Positions 27,440 through 40,140 of a stretch of DNA of 64,000 nucleotides are shown in pieces; positions within the stretch are counted from its first letter, which is position 1; each line of letters starts with the position of its first letter. Under the pieces are notes generated by a model, which was not told the origin of the DNA, searched no databases, and worked only from the letters and a program-made list of their open reading frames with translations. This DNA comes from Fasciola hepatica (lineage: Eukaryota; Platyhelminthes; Trematoda; Plagiorchiida; Fasciolidae), in assembly GCA_948099385.1 (NCBI GenBank), contig CANUEZ040000180.1:1252501-1316500 (forward strand), given 5' to 3'. A program made the translations under genes and the position numbers.

Positions 27440-28370
27440 ACTTTTGTGCTGCTAACACACCAAGTTCGAAATCTTGATGGCTTCCCAACGTTCCTCTACG
27501 GAGGCTTTTGTGTGTCTCGGTGTCCACTGAAATTCCTCCGCCGCTCTCTTTAGTTTACCTATATTGATTCTACCATAGCGCCGTCTTAACACAATTCCCT
27601 TCGGCGCCTTGTTCAGTCTTAGTGTGACCCTTAGGACTAAATGATCACTTTTTCCAAGTGGCTCTTCCCACTTAATTTCCTTAACGTCCTGATGGTGCCG
27701 CGTTATGATTAAGTCAAGGAGAGACGGATGCAGTCCACCTCTGTGTCTAGTGGCCCGCGTCACTTGCTGCTTAAGTGCATGTAACTGGACCCACTGCAGA
27801 AACTTGTCGCCCACCGATCCCCTTGGTGCGGTCCAGCTTTCCCAGTTAATTTCCGGTAGGTTTAGACCCCCTAATAAGACGAAGTCCTTTGTCTGTGCCA
27901 GCACCGCATTCAGCATTTACAAAAGCACAACGTCTTCCCCATCTGTCGCTAGCGGTGCCCTGTAGATACAGATAGTGCATACTGCTTGCACCTCGATCCT
28001 GATGAGGCAGGATCTGGCCTGTACATTACCTGAGACCAAGTTGAACGGAGCCTCCCAATGGTCTATGTTGGTGTGTATTATAAGTGCTACTCCGCCCCCT
28101 GCCTCCCATCTGTTCTATCCTGTCTGCAGGCAGCGTATTTCTGAAGGCGCATGTCAGTATTTGGCCTTATCCAAGTACCCGTCAATGCAACGACATCAGA
28201 CTCAGCGATCCCAGTCGTCAACTACCCCCTTTTTCTCAGGAGACTGCAGGTGTTGGTGTACCATATTGACAGTTCCCTGGTCCTCGCTGCTGGCTTCATT
28301 GCTAATTTTGCGGCTAGGTCACCCTCGGGCGCAACCTCCGAGGTGATGCCCCGTTTATTGCCTCAATAGG
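27440..28370 (-). pseudogene. CR1-A ORF2: APE-type endonuclease part
   Basis: Minus strand, several frames. EAGGGVALIIHTNIDHWEAP near 28110, ICIYRAP near 27970, then an open stretch 27916-27452 with LLGGLNLPEINWESW (counterpart of the GDFNLPxINW block), LHPSLLDLIITRH and the GKSDHLVLRVTL block, where the catalytic Ser-Asp-His of APE nucleases sits. This enzyme nicks the target for first-strand synthesis. Inactivated by stops. Confidence 0.82.
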
Positions 28371-28487
28371 TGTCCGCGGTGCAGCATCTTGAATGTCAAT
28401 TGATGCTCTGAGTTTCGCGTCTTCTATCCCCAACCGTCGATCCGGTGTCAGGCTGAACGAGCACAGCGGACGTTCCTCCCCTATAAG

Positions 28488-29811
28488 TCACCATACCGAT
28501 GGCCCGGGTCGGTCTTGCGACCACCTCAGTCCAGCCGGTTTCCTCTGCTTTCCCTCTGGTACCTCCAACTTTGCTGTTTGCGCCTGAGAGGAATTTTTGG
28601 GCGTCTCCTTCAGAATCGGGCTGGCTGGTTGCACTTTCTCAACACCAACCGGACTGAATGCCCTGTGAGCCCCCTTCCTTTTGGTCTTTTGAACTTCCTG
28701 AAATTTAGCTGTTTGTTTATCGGCCCCTGAAGTCACCTTTGGGACCGGAACTACTCATTGGGCTTTAGGTGTTGACTTCCCAAGAGGGGTCGTCTCCGTT
28801 TTCGCTGCATGGATAGTCGGCCGCTTCAGATCAGGTGTGCCCGTTCTCAGCGAGACTATTGCATTTCCCGGTTTGACAAGTGCTGGGCTTTCAGGTTTTG
28901 ACCCTTACTATTCCCTGCGTGCTGCCCTCGACTGCTCCCGCCCTGGGCAGCAGCATATCTCTCCAGTAGACACTGTGGAACAAAACTACCAGGGGTCGTG
29001 GCGGCGCTGGTTGTGTTCAACGCCATAGTCCTAGTCGGTGGCGCTTGACTATTGGTGTCGTAAGAGGTAGGCCAGCCATCCTAAGTACCTCAGTCACATG
29101 CCAGCGGTTTTTCTCCTTCCTGATTCTACCGACTTTTACGATGTTCTCCCTAAGGTTATGAAGTGGCAGTTTTCTACTTCCGTCTGCCATGACATCATTG
29201 TCACGCTTCATGTGTTGCACTTCAGAATGTAGGCGTTTAACCTGCTCCTTGAGGGATTCTACTTCCGTCAGGAGGCTTTTTTCCACATTGGTGAAACCTG
29301 CTGCCTCTTTTCTTTTCTTACCTTTTCGCTTGGGTTGTCTTTTTCAGTTTTCCCATCTGGCACACTGTTTTCCCTTTCCTTCTGAGCTATGGATCCAATT
29401 CGCTCTCTCTAGTCTTGGTTCCAGATTCACGTTCATTTACCCTTTTCCTAGTTCAATTCGAATTATGCGCGAGCACTTGCCTGCGAAAGCGAAGCAGTGG
29501 GCGCATATCCACTTGAGCGGTGCGTGCTTGATGTGCAGCTCGAAGTCTTCCTCTTCCAGCTTGGAGCACTTCGGATGATACCAAAGGCAAAACTGGTCAC
29601 GTTGAGTTCCCTCACATTGCACCAGGTCCGTGCATTTCTTACTCCCACTGCTCCTCGCCTGATCGATATGATCAACCTCTGTTCCTTTCAAATCTGCAGT
29701 GGCGGTCGGGTTCGTTTGAAAATACTGTACCGAACACCAGCAGGATAGTAGCACAACCTTTTGAACGGACACAGACGGTACACCAAAGCAAGTGCTGAGA
29801 AATATGCACAC
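28488..29811 (-). pseudogene. CR1-A ORF1 with PHD-like zinc finger and coiled coil
   Basis: Minus strand. 29811-29437 holds a Cys/His-rich segment: CTDLVQCEG, then FCLWYHPKC and LKWICAHC, an arrangement typical of the PHD-like finger in ORF1 of many CR1 elements. 29286-29017 continues with a short coiled coil (KSLLTEVESLKEQVKRLHSE) and a basic region. A Lys/Pro/Gln-rich segment follows to about 28490. Likely nucleic-acid-binding ORF1 protein, now broken. Confidence 0.7.
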
Positions 29812-30379
29812 TACAAAACTTCCACAAAAGCGGTAGACTACAAAAAGGGCATCAAAAAGACGTTATCCGGTATCAGTTGCACTGAACCCAACAAAAAGCA
29901 CCAAAAAGGACACCAAAACGGATAGTCTGTTTTTGGAGAGAATAAACTCTTCTGATGAGAATGAGCTCTTCAAAAAGTACGCCTTCCGACATACTATTTG
30001 CAGTAGCTGAGAGGACGCGCAAAGAACCGTGCTTTCGCTTGGGAACAGCAACGTCACTCCAGAGTAGGTTCGATGCCACAACTCACTGCTGTCCACAAGT
30101 GAGGCATACCCCGAGTCATCGAATAACGTGAATATGGTGATATGGAATGATTATGAGTAGGGTGATACGGAGGCTGTGGTAGAGACAAGTACAGCCAGGA
30201 AACACCAGAGTGATGAGATGCCGTATAAGGCCGTCGGTCGGAGGGGGAGAGAAGGACGGATAATAAGAACAACAGAAAGCTTCCCAGGATAGTTGGTATC
30301 ATTTTGGGAATACCTCTGTCCAGCTAGCCTCCAGTTTTCACTTGAAGGCGAAGACCGAGTCTGCTGTCACTATAAGTGA
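29812..30379. other. no recognisable gene; possible CR1-A 5' end
   Basis: Nothing recognised. The 5' UTR of CR1-A may extend into this stretch. Confidence 0.4.
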
Positions 30380-30900
30380 AGGCAACTTGTTCCGTTTGTT
30401 ATTCCGGCTTCTTTATAGACCAACTTTGGTCCCAAGTTGAAAAGCTCCCGATTTGTCCCGACGGCTTCCGACGTGCAACACTCGGTGGGTTCGAAGCTGT
30501 CGTGCACAAGCACACGGCAGCGGACTCAGCCCTTGATGGGACAGACAGCCCTACGCACCTATCTTCCTCGCTTCCCCTGCCTGCCAGCAAGTGTTTGCAT
30601 TTTGCTGTATTCAGTGGTGACTCACTCTTTTCAGCCCAAGCACTAATCCTGTTTAAGTCTGGCCGCGGTCTACTTGAGGTTGGTTCACATACTACTCTGA
30701 TATCATCCGTGAGTAGGAACCCTGGGCAGTCCAGTGTGGTTACCAGATGACTCGCCTATATTAGGAATAACAGTGGTCCGGGCGCGGAGCCTTGTTGCAC
30801 AACACTGAATGTTAGGGCTAATATAGACCTGGTGTTCCCGACCTGTGCGAAGATATCTCCATTCCTTAAGTAGCCTTCGGTCCATCTCACTATCTGTGGT
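30380..30900 (-). pseudogene. non-LTR RT palm relic
   Basis: Minus strand. DIFAQVGNTRSILALTFSVV, then QQGSAPGPLLFLIYASHL (usual form PQGSVLGPLLFLIYINDL) and FLLTDDIRVV in place of the F/YADD box, so one catalytic-site residue (Ala) is changed. A Lys-Cys block (NTAKCKHLL) follows. It is a different family from CR1-A and resembles the RT fragment at the end of the window. Confidence 0.75.
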
Positions 30901-30925
30901 GCCGCCCCAAGTGTAACAGCCGGTC

Positions 30926-31289
30926 GTGTAAAATCCCCTATTTCCCTCGCGGTTCAGTGTTTTTCCCAACATCACTCATTTGCCTACACTGTTGACTTGT
31001 CCTCACGAACTAGTTGTTTTTCCGGACCAATTGTTGTTTGTTCGCCCCCAGAGCGCTATTTTGGCACATCCTTGTTCAGGACCTGCGTGACGCACGTGCT
31101 GTTTGCTCACACGCTGCTATTCGGTTTCTCGTTGTTGAGTCCTTGTGATCGTATTATTGAGGTTTGTATATTTTTTATGTCATTGTTCATGTAATAATCT
31201 AGTATCGTAGAATATCACGGATAATCGTCTTTTGATTTCGGGATCCGTTGCGAATTTGGCTACGCATTGCTCAAACGTTTGTTACACCA
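30926..31289 (+). repeat. LTR-like repeat, copy 1 (candidate 5' LTR of Pao relic)
   Basis: Begins GTGTAAAATCCCC and ends GTTACACCA. Similar over its length to 44265-44625 (+) and to the reverse complement of 42221-42586. Length and ends fit a BEL/Pao-type LTR. If it pairs with 44265-44625, the element between is interrupted by nested insertions. Confidence 0.65.
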
Positions 31290-31309
31290 AGTGCCTTCAG
31301 ACTGCCCGG

Positions 31310-31700
31310 CTAGAAACGGTGGTTTACCGAATCAAGGGATTATTGAAAGTCCAAGTGGCTTATCGCTGCTCGTTCCCCTTGGTCTAATCTGCCAGCTAAC
31401 CCGCCGAAAAATTATAGCAGGTTAGTGAGGCAGGATCTTCCTTTGAAGAACCATTCAGGGCTTGGCGGCATTTTGCCAGATATTCCAGTTTGTTGCACCA
31501 GTTTGCTCTTCACTCTACAGGTACTCTGACTTGATGGAGATTCCTCTCTTCTTCAAAGGCGCCCCCGAGGGCTGTGGGACGAAAAGTTTGGGTTAGATCT
31601 GCCGCTATGCTTTATTTCTGTTTGGCTCTAGGATCAAGCTTCCAGCCCTCAACTCTGCCTGACCATTCACCTCAGGAGAAAAAGACTGAAGACGGAAAAA
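31310..31700 (+). pseudogene. possible Pao RT-to-RNase H fragment
   Basis: Frames contain PSGLSLLVPLGLICQLTRRK, which resembles the G-(L)-x-P-(F/I)-x-L-x-x-K/R block after the Pao RT. A LFGSRIKLPALNS block follows that could match the GKSRVAPL region of the RNase H. Weak, based on short matches only. Confidence 0.3.
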
Positions 31701-31979
31701 CGCGAAGACAGGAGAGCGATAGAAAGGGTTCTAGGGGCTACTTTCACGAGACCATCCCTCCCAGGCCATATCCTGTTGATGTTCGCGAGTGCTCGGCCCG
31801 AGACTGGGTAGGCCCGATTACTGTTTTTGTCTTCCCTTCTATGGTGCCACTGGGCTGGGGTGGTAAACTTTTGGCGACAATAAAACTTGCTTTTTTGTTT
31901 CCCACATTTTGTATACTTAAACCCGTGCTGCCAAGAAAGGTGGCCGCTCGAACTTTGCCCGTGCCCTTTATTATTGATG

Positions 31980-34900
31980 ATAACAATTGGTTAATTGATT
32001 TATTGTATATTTCTTGACCGTGATAAATACACTTGCACTAAGCCATGGTCGAGACTCATGCGCAGATCCATGATCATGGTTTACAGAGTTACTCAGTAGG
32101 ATGGAATAATCACAAATTTTGGGTATAAAAGTCAAAAGTGTCGGCAATAGAAAAACATGGCCAGGGACGGTTTATATGGATCACTTTACTAATGGTTTGC
32201 GCGGCCATTTCGAACCGGTTTTGATTTTGAGTTAGGCGGCACCGCAGTGGGGATACCGAAAATGTAGTTAAAGCACAATGCTAAAGATACGCTATAAACG
32301 AGAATGATGCAAGCCATGGAAAACGGAGGCTTACTGGGGTTCTGCGAACAGTGTAAGTTCTAAATAGAAGAAAAAGAAATTGTATGGAAGTGCACCCGGG
32401 AAAATCGAAGCATGTGAAAAGGATAGCAAACCACGGGGATTATGCAAACCCTGAAGGACGGATCTACCGAGGTTCAATGAAAGGAACGAGTTACGAAACA
32501 GGGAGGCATGAAAACAGTTTTATGAATGTGCTTTTGGGAACTTTGGTGAGTGTGGAAGGAACAGCATTCCTGAGAAGGTGAGTTTAATTTAAGGTTCAGT
32601 GACCCGTACCGTTAAGAAATGAGAAAGTACAACTGGAGGCTTCTGGAAAGGTGGATAATCAATATCCACGGTTTGAGGGAAAAACGGACTGTTGCGCCAG
32701 ATACTGAAGTGGAAAATCTCCCTATAGACTTGGGCTTAAGTACGCTGTTTCACTGGCCAGTATATATTTACGTTTACATATTGACGCATTGAGTCTCAGT
32801 GTTTTTCAGCGTCATTGCTGGTAATGTGCGCCATCCTATAGGTATGTTTCTTTTGGCGGGGTGAGGGATATGTGTCGGTCAATCAGCCGGGCATGGCGAG
32901 ATATGAAGGATTTGACCGATGACTGGTATATTAGCAGGTTGCCTGTGGACTGTTGTTTGTGCTGGCTGCAACGGTGTTATCGGCAGAAGGGGCATTGCGT
33001 CAGAAACCGCTAATCGATCCGGTGAGCAGCTGGGGGTAATTTCTGACGCGTTGCTTGACTGCGGTCCCAGATGCTATGAAAGGTTCTGCTTGGGTCCCCG
33101 TCGGTATGAATCAAAGTGGCATCCTTGGTTATCCGGTGTGGCGGCTGATAGTGGGAGACAACGAACCTGGAATAAATGGGGATTTTAGTCCGGAGGTGGT
33201 TCTACCTGTGAGTTATGGTAATATATGACGACAACAATAATGAACCGGTTCGGTTTATATGAACGGAGTGAGGATATAGTTTCATTTAGGCGGTCATTGG
33301 CACCTACTCCGCGTTCTGGGCAGAGCAGGCTCGCAGGAGATTGAGCTACTATGTTATAAGCTAGCAAATTTGCGTACGCCAGCCAGGCAGCTTTGTATGC
33401 ACCCCAAAGGATTAATAGTTCGTACTTAGGTGTGACAGTGTTGGGATACTAATAGTAACCTAAGGCTCTGCGGTTGAGACGGAGTAGAAGTGATAACCTT
33501 CAATACCTTTGACTTAAGCAGACTGCAACTCAGCATCGAGGCGGTAAGAAGGTTTGAAAGAACGGCATTTGAGCGAATAGGATTGATACCACGCTAGCAT
33601 AGCTTTATATTTGTTACTGCCTCTTCTGGTACAGTGGTTATTCTATACTGAATGATTTCTGAGCAGCCTCAAAGTATAAAAACCATAATGGTGTCGGTCT
33701 TGATGCATTAGAGAAAATTGGTCTTGTACAGTGAAACGTAGACGTAAGTTCGTCTACGCTCCTACTCGATGGGGCTAGCGTGATGAGATTGTACTTGGTT
33801 ATGAGCAAGGAAATCTCATGTAGTGGCGGTTGCATGGTTACCATGGTATCTTTATCGTCGTTAGCGTGTTGCGAAGCAGAACACCACAAAAGTGAGGACT
33901 GAGTCGGAAAACCGTAGGAGGTGGGAACGGGATAGGGATGAAATGTCGTCAGGGAAGCGAACTCTAAAGGTCTGCATTCAGTGCTCATGGTAGGCGGCAA
34001 TAGAGTCTGACTTAGGTACGGAGGTAGCACGATGCGCATTCATTGGCATCCAGCTCGTGGCGCTCCGAGAGTGATCCACTCTTTTTAGATGTTTTATTAC
34101 TATTTATAGTTACATCACAGTCAGAGAAGTCGGAGCTACTTTTGGCGGGTGACGACAGCTCCCAAGCCCCGGCCGAAACATGGACCGCATGTAACAAGTC
34201 GCGCTGGGAATGGGTTGAACAAACCAGCCAACCCGTAGCAACACTGCAGCCAGGGGACATGGGTCACAAATGAGAGGACTGGTAATCCTGCAGGGCAAAG
34301 CACTGGGGAATTCTTTCTCTCCTTTTTATTACAATCTCTTACTTTTTGTGTTCGTGTTTTCTCACTGGTGGTCAACTCCATGCAGGGAGACAACCACAGC
34401 CAAGAATGTTCACAGGTGCGCAACAGTAAAGCTCACCGTGCCCATGAAGTCAGAACCCCAAGGAGGTTTACACAGGACAGAAAATGCAGGGGGAGGAGGA
34501 GTCAACCATAGCCTGCGATTATTCGATGGGGTTCATGTTCACGAAACACTAATTCGCACAAGGGTAGGACACTATTTGCTGCCCTAACAACGTGAGGCCC
34601 GTACACCTGAATGTGCCATAGGCCGTTAGGTTGGCTTGCCCCGAAAAGGATATTTGATTTTGAAAAATGAGATAATTTGGCTTTCCCATATAGTGGGAAT
34701 GAATTGCTGAGTTCTCTAATTGCTGTCGGGAGGAGGCCAACCCTATGCGGGTCTAATCGAGGCTGGGATGTTTAAATCCGTCATCCGCTTTATTAGTACC
34801 CCATTCCTATCTCAAAGGCCTGAGTCCCTGAAATATATGGATAGCACATCCTGTTCAGCCTGTCCACCGTCGGGGTTAGGCATATTTCTTGTTTGGAAGC

Positions 34901-35359
34901 CACCGATGTCGGTGATAATCCTCGAATGCTTTGTGGTAGCTTGTTCTACATTGAAGCTTACTTGTTGATGGAGACGTTTAGCCTAAGCGCAAGCCTAGAC
35001 AAAGAGACGGAAACCATGAACTCATTGTTTCTTAAGGAATGACTAAAAAGACTTCTCACCAGCGGTGTTGAAATAAATGGTCTGTTTTTCAAGATAATGG
35101 GAAATTACTGGAAGGTATTTCCTAGGCGGCGCAGCGGTAAGGGATCGATTTTCAGCAGATTAAAACGTTCCATGTAATTCAAGGGGACAGGAAAACCTAG
35201 GAGCTGTTTCGTGAATGCTTGTTGCAAATTCTCAAACGCTATTGGGCATCTGTCGCATGTTTGAACAAATGATTGAGCTGTACACCTGAAGGGGTCTGAC
35301 GTGGGACCATCGCCCTAGCACACCCAAACAAAACTGGCTACCAGTCCAACCTGCTTAGT
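31980..35359 (-). pseudogene. CR1-B relic: 3' UTR and ORF2 C-terminus
   Basis: Minus strand. 35359-34970 translates with breaks as VRPLQVYSSIICS, ENLQQAFTKQLLGF and NLLKIDPLPLRRL, the counterpart of the C-terminal blocks of the intact-looking CR1-C protein (VQRTFTKRLLG, LLQIEPLWIRRM). The rest to about 31980 is a long 3' UTR that matches the 46.3-49 kb element in places, such as TCTTGACCGTG near 32012 and GAACCGGTTTTGATTTTG near 32211. Its RT palm lies on the other side of the CR1-C insertion at 39703-40140. Confidence 0.7.
35352..35359. repeat. left target site duplication TGCTTAGT of CR1-C
   Basis: TGCTTAGT here and again at 39695-39702, immediately bounding the plus-strand insertion. Confidence 0.75.
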
Positions 35360-35377
35360 AAAAGGTCCAATCAATCC

Positions 35378-37120
35378 AATCATATCTCGCCCAAGTTCCT
35401 CATCTGCGGCTCATCTACCGCTAATACTCCAGCATCTATTTCTGAGGCCTTCAATGAGCATTTTTCTTCATCCCTTATAAGCTGTCCTGGTATTCCCCCT
35501 CCTACAATCCAGCCCTGCACCTCTGCCTCTCTTTCATCGATTCCCTTCACCCATCTAGAAATTGAAAAATCAGTTTCGTCTATTGAACCTTCCTCGAAAC
35601 CGGGACCAGATGATCTCCCACCGGCCCTCCTCCGTTTCGGTCGTCCTGACCTCCCTTTATTGTTACTTAATATGTATACCACCTCCATGATTCACAGTTT
35701 CGTCCCCCCTCAATGGAAATCCTCTGTTATAGTTCCGCGCTTCAAAAAGGGCGTATTACACGACCCAGATAACTGTCGGCCCAATAATCACACCCCAGTA
35801 GTCTGCAAAATTATGGAGAGAATTATCAAAAGACACATTGTCTAGTACCTCTTATCTAACAACCTGCTGAACCCTGGTCAGCATGGTTTCTTGAGCTCCC
35901 GTTCCTGCTCTTCCTGCCAGCTTGACTTTCTCAATGTCCTATCGTCTGCTGCCGACGCCGGTAACTCTGTAATTGTCCTGTACCTCGACATGTCTAAGGC
36001 TTTTGACCGTGTTCCCCACATTCATCTGTTGGCCAAAATCCGATCTCTCGGTATTACTGACCCTCTCCTCTCCTGGCTATCCTCCTATCTCTCTAACAGA
36101 TCACAAGCCGTGCTCGTCGATGGCCACCTATCTTCCGCCAAACCAATTACTAGCGGCGTCATCCAAGGCAGTGTCCTAGGCCCATTACTATTCCTTATTT
36201 ATATCAATGAAATTTTCTCTTCTATTCGACACGGCACTCCTTTCCTCTTTGCCGACGATATAAAAATAGTGTACTCTTTCCTCCCTAGTGACCTATCCGT
36301 GACTCTATGCAACATATCGCATGACTTACTCGTTCTCCAAACTTGGTGCATCTCGTGGTTCATGAAATTCTCTGCGGAGAAAAGCTTCCTCCTACCATAC
36401 AAGTGCACGGTACCACCCGGCCAAATTTGTCTGGACGGCCTGCCCATCCCCATACAGCCCATGGTTACCGATCTTGGCGTGCGCTACTCTTGTTCCTTTA
36501 ACTTCTCAGAGCAGGCATCATTCCAAATCGCAAAGGCTAAAAGAACCCTAGGCCTGATCAATCGGTGTTTCCTAATACCGGCCAGTCGCCTCTCCATGTA
36601 TCTCTCACACGTGAGACCGCTCCTAGAATATTGTCCCATTACCTCCAGCCTCTGGCCACGTTCCTCCATTGTATCTCTTGAGAAAGTTCAGCGTACCTTC
36701 ACCAAAAGGCTGTTGGGCGTATCCCTAGCCCTAACATACCGCCAGCGGTGTGAGCTCCTACAAATTGAGCCTCTATGGATTCGTCGCATGAGGCTCAACC
36801 TGATTTTCCTCTTTAAGCTAATCCATAACCTGGTCTACACCTCTTATCCCATCTCATTCGCTGCGCCCTGCTCCTACCCCATCCGGCACCGTGCCTTCTC
36901 TCTCACTGTCCCTCATTCTAATCTCTGTCTGAAGTCCCGATTCTTTCTGTCAGCCTTTTCCAAAATCTGGAATAAGCTGCCCCTTAGCTTACGCAGTGCC
37001 TCCTCAACGTTTGCTTTTAGGCGCGCACTTTTGTCATACTTAACAGTCCCCAATGCTATATTGCTCACCAATGAGCTCGTCTCCGCCGACCTGGCCTTTG
37101 AAAGAGGTCTCACACTGTAA
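35378..37120 (+). pseudogene. CR1-C ORF2, reverse transcriptase
   Basis: About 580 codons in one frame with a single TAG at 35843-35845. N-part: SSKPGPDDLPPALLRF, PPQWKSSVIVPRFKKG, NCRPNNHTPVVCKIMERII. After the stop: LNPGQHGFLSSRSC, VLYLDMSKAFDRVPH (first catalytic Asp), GVIQGSVLGPLLFLIYINEI, and FADD in TPFLFADDIKIV near 36243, which supplies the other two Asp residues. C-part: EKVQRTFTKRLLG, LLQIEPLWIRRM and KIWNKLPLSLRS; stop at 37118-37120. No endonuclease domain remains because of 5' truncation. One nonsense change makes it inactive as it stands. Confidence 0.9.
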
Positions 37121-39694
37121 CTCTACTACCTCTGCGTCACAAGCCACTAGGTCCACCCCGCAAACTAAGGCCATTGCCTTCACTGATCCACAGCGAACCT
37201 ACCGCCTGTCATCATAAGGTAACCCAATTGCTCAACTACGTTCATCTCTTATCCATCATATTCACTTTTTTTCTCCTCAGTATCCGTTGATTCTCAGCTG
37301 GGGCACACCCAGACTGCGCTTCTCTATCCCTTTTCCCTCTCCAGTGATCCCCGCTGACGGCCGACCACTTCGGGCACTGTACTTACCATCTCCCTGGCAG
37401 GTGCACCTGGAAAATATTGCTACACGGTCGTCTACCAATTGCTGTTTCCGTTGGCTCTCCTGTACATGGTCTCACGGCTTGGTCAATTGTTCCTGGTTCA
37501 CGCACCCCCATCGCGGTCGTTTTGTCCCCTGTACAATTATCCATGATCACTCGCGCCACTCCCAACAGTGCGGGGCGCGGTCAGATCCACCGCTATGGCC
37601 GGCGCACATCAGGCGTGCAGGCCGTCTGCAACGATGTGCGAGCGCAACTAGACTGGTGGATCACACCTCCTGCGTTCACTTCACGAAGTGTTTTTCAGGT
37701 TGGGTGCCCAGCGCACGGCCAGTCCCACCCACTAGCACCGGTTGCGGATGGCACGCCCTAACTTTTCTTGAACTACCGAATCCAATGCTGTCGGTTGAAA
37801 ATTGCATGCTCCTCATCGTTTTTCCGCCACAGCTTGTTCACCTATAGCTCTTATCATCTGTTTCCACTTCCCATTTTTGTCGCCCTACCACGGTATGCAC
37901 ACCTTCCCGTTTTGTCCTCCCTCCTATTGCCTCTCTCTACATCAACTTTCACTGCTTTGAGTCACTATCGTCCTAACCACTCTTCTCTGTCGACGCTCGC
38001 CAATAACTCTTTTCCCACCTGCCGTCATTGCTGGCTTCTATCATCTATGCGCTTGGTGTTACCCTCTGCTCAGAACGCCCATTGATAGCTTCCTTAAACC
38101 TGTCGCCCTGTTAATCCCTCCTCGTGCCCCATGCCATGATGCACCAAACGCACCCGCACCCATGTCCAATCCGCATATTAGAAATTGCCGCTCCAAACTT
38201 CGCATCTTTTACAGTCGTATTTATTATCTAATCACCACCACCATATCTTCCTCACTTGGCCCCGCGATTCCTCTGCGGTTCTTTCCAGTGTCCTGATTAG
38301 TATCCACCTGTTCAACTGTCTGCCGGCACACAGCTCTCCAGCTCCATTGCCCCAACTCCTTTGCGCATTCGTTTTTTGTGGCCTTTTTGCTCTATTACTG
38401 GTCCACTTATCTCGGGGCTTCCCGCTTCCTTGTCCGCCTCCTTCGTGTCTCATCTGCAGTAAAATGATCTGATTGGTGATTTCTTACCGGTGTCTCCTCG
38501 GTCATTGCTTTCATCCCTTGATCCGTTTATTGCTCGCTACAGGCATTTCTCTGTACCTTCCAGTGTGGTCCGCTTTTCCATGTTCCACCATTGTAATGAC
38601 AACGTTACGTCGTGACGTTCTTTAACAGTTCCAAATTGTTTGACCTGTCACTACCCGATTCCTCTGGTCCGTCACTACATCTCGCAACTGCATTGATCAA
38701 ATAATTAGACCCATTCTTACCTGTTTTCCTTGATCCTGTCTTTCATCTTCACTCTTCCATGAACTGCTCCTAACAGTCTTCATCACTTCTGTGCTTCCAC
38801 ATTCTATTTTTCTCTCCGTTGGGCTGCCACGTGCACTTGCCATGAAGTTAATCCACCACGAAATTCCAAAGTTAATCCTACAACCAATTGATCTAACATT
38901 ACCTACTCCTCCTATTGACTGATAATTTCTTTCTAGGACCCCATTGTTATTGCTCCTGCTTCTCTTAAACCTATACATATATATAATAAATATATATATA
39001 TATATATATTTATATATAAACGCAAGCATATATATCTATGTGCACGCGCTCTGCATCTTGCAGTTCCTCACCTGCCATTTCTCTTGCTATCATTCCAACG
39101 ACCGTCATCATGGACATCCATCAACTCTACATCTGTGCCTCACATCTACCGTATCCAATCCTTCTAAATCGTTTCTGTCATCTGATCATCCCTCTACGTC
39201 TTGCATTGCTCGCTGCCTGTTTTACGGTGAGTTTTGTGTCCTGTCCGCCGACAATTCACTGCAAAGTACCAATGCTTCATTGTCATCTAATCCACTGCAG
39301 TGCACCTCACCTTTTTCTCCATCGTTCCTCGCTACTGCAATTCTTTATACCGATTTCCAGCCTTTCTCATGTTTACCAGTCTGCCTCCATATGTAATTGA
39401 CCGGGACCAGCCATTCAGCCCACCTGACCTTGAATTTCAAACTCACCGGGCGTCCATTCAAATCCGCTCTTGAGCTCATTTAAACTCCACGAAATCTCTA
39501 TGGTGTGCATACGTTTATGCTATTTTCATCCTACCTTATTCCCCCTCCTGAGCCTTTTTACCCAGTATTTCCATGAGAGTCTCCATATTTCCATGAATTA
39601 TATCTGTCCATTCCATCACCTGTATCTACATGATCATGCACATGGCATGCTTCGGGCGCTTCCGAAATAAACTATTATTATTATTATTTAAAAA
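37121..39694 (+). other. CR1-C 3' UTR, pyrimidine-rich, 2.57 kb
   Basis: Long, strongly C/T-rich on the coding strand, so chance open frames are common. A TA tract lies at about 38978-39018. Its second half (38340-39690) is repeated, diverged, at 56498-58655. Ends in an AATAAA followed by ATT units. Confidence 0.75.
38978..39018. repeat. TA-rich microsatellite inside CR1-C 3' UTR
   Basis: Imperfect TA units. The same place in the related copies (57130, 57950) also holds a TA tract. Confidence 0.8.
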
Positions 39695-39702
39695 TGCTTA
39701 GT
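39695..39702. repeat. right target site duplication TGCTTAGT of CR1-C
   Basis: Second copy of the 8-bp duplication, directly after the ATT-type tail and a short A run. Confidence 0.75.
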
Positions 39703-40140
39703 TTGCTTTCCAGTAAAATGGAGGTTTGATGTATGGGCCCGATCGCACGGCTTGCTTTGGCCACCTGGATGGCTGCCTGTTCCGAAAAGTCAAACGAACA
39801 TGAATGGTGTGAACCCAAGTCCCGTACCTCAGAGTTATTGGGCGTAAATCAGCCGTTTATACTGAATGCTTCAGTAGGGACATGACGTTTACACGTAAGA
39901 ATATTACTTTTTTGGCGGAGAACCTAATTTTTCAATCATCACCCCAGGAGCTGAGAGCAAGCAGTTCCCCTGTGACGTCATCCACGGCAGAGGCTAAGGC
40001 CGCGGGCTAAAATGTGTACACGATTTTGATATCATCTGCAAGCAGGAGGAAAACTCCCCTTTGGAAAATGGTAAATACATCGTTTACGTGCATTAAGAAC
40101 AGTAGTGCTTTTCCAATATACGTGTACCATTCGTTCCCCG
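39703..40140 (-). pseudogene. CR1-B relic: RT palm
   Basis: Minus strand. IGKALLFLMHVNDVFTIFQ followed by FLLLADDIKIVYTF (active site LADD) and RFSAKKVIFL, as in CR1-C (FMKFSAEKSFLL). It is the upstream continuation of 31980-35359, separated from it by CR1-C. Inactive through frameshifts. Confidence 0.78.

Larger units (their letters stand above)
35360..39694 (+). mobile_element. CR1-C insertion, 5'-truncated, 4.3 kb
   Basis: CR1-like non-LTR element in plus orientation, truncated inside ORF2 upstream of the RT. It ends in AATAAACTATTATTATTATT and is bounded by an 8-bp duplication. It splits the minus-strand CR1-B relic, whose frame is recognised on both sides. Least decayed retroposon in the window: one in-frame stop. 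Confidence 0.85.

Noticed and set aside
29940..29970. CTGATGA box as a hammerhead ribozyme core
   Set aside because: CTGATGA occurs, but no matching GAAA box and helix partners were seen around it; the same holds for the other CTGATG sites checked.
39038..39400. 120-codon open frame, Cys/Ser/Pro-rich
   Set aside because: Part of the CR1-C 3' UTR and only openness due to pyrimidine bias; overlapping frames are equally open.
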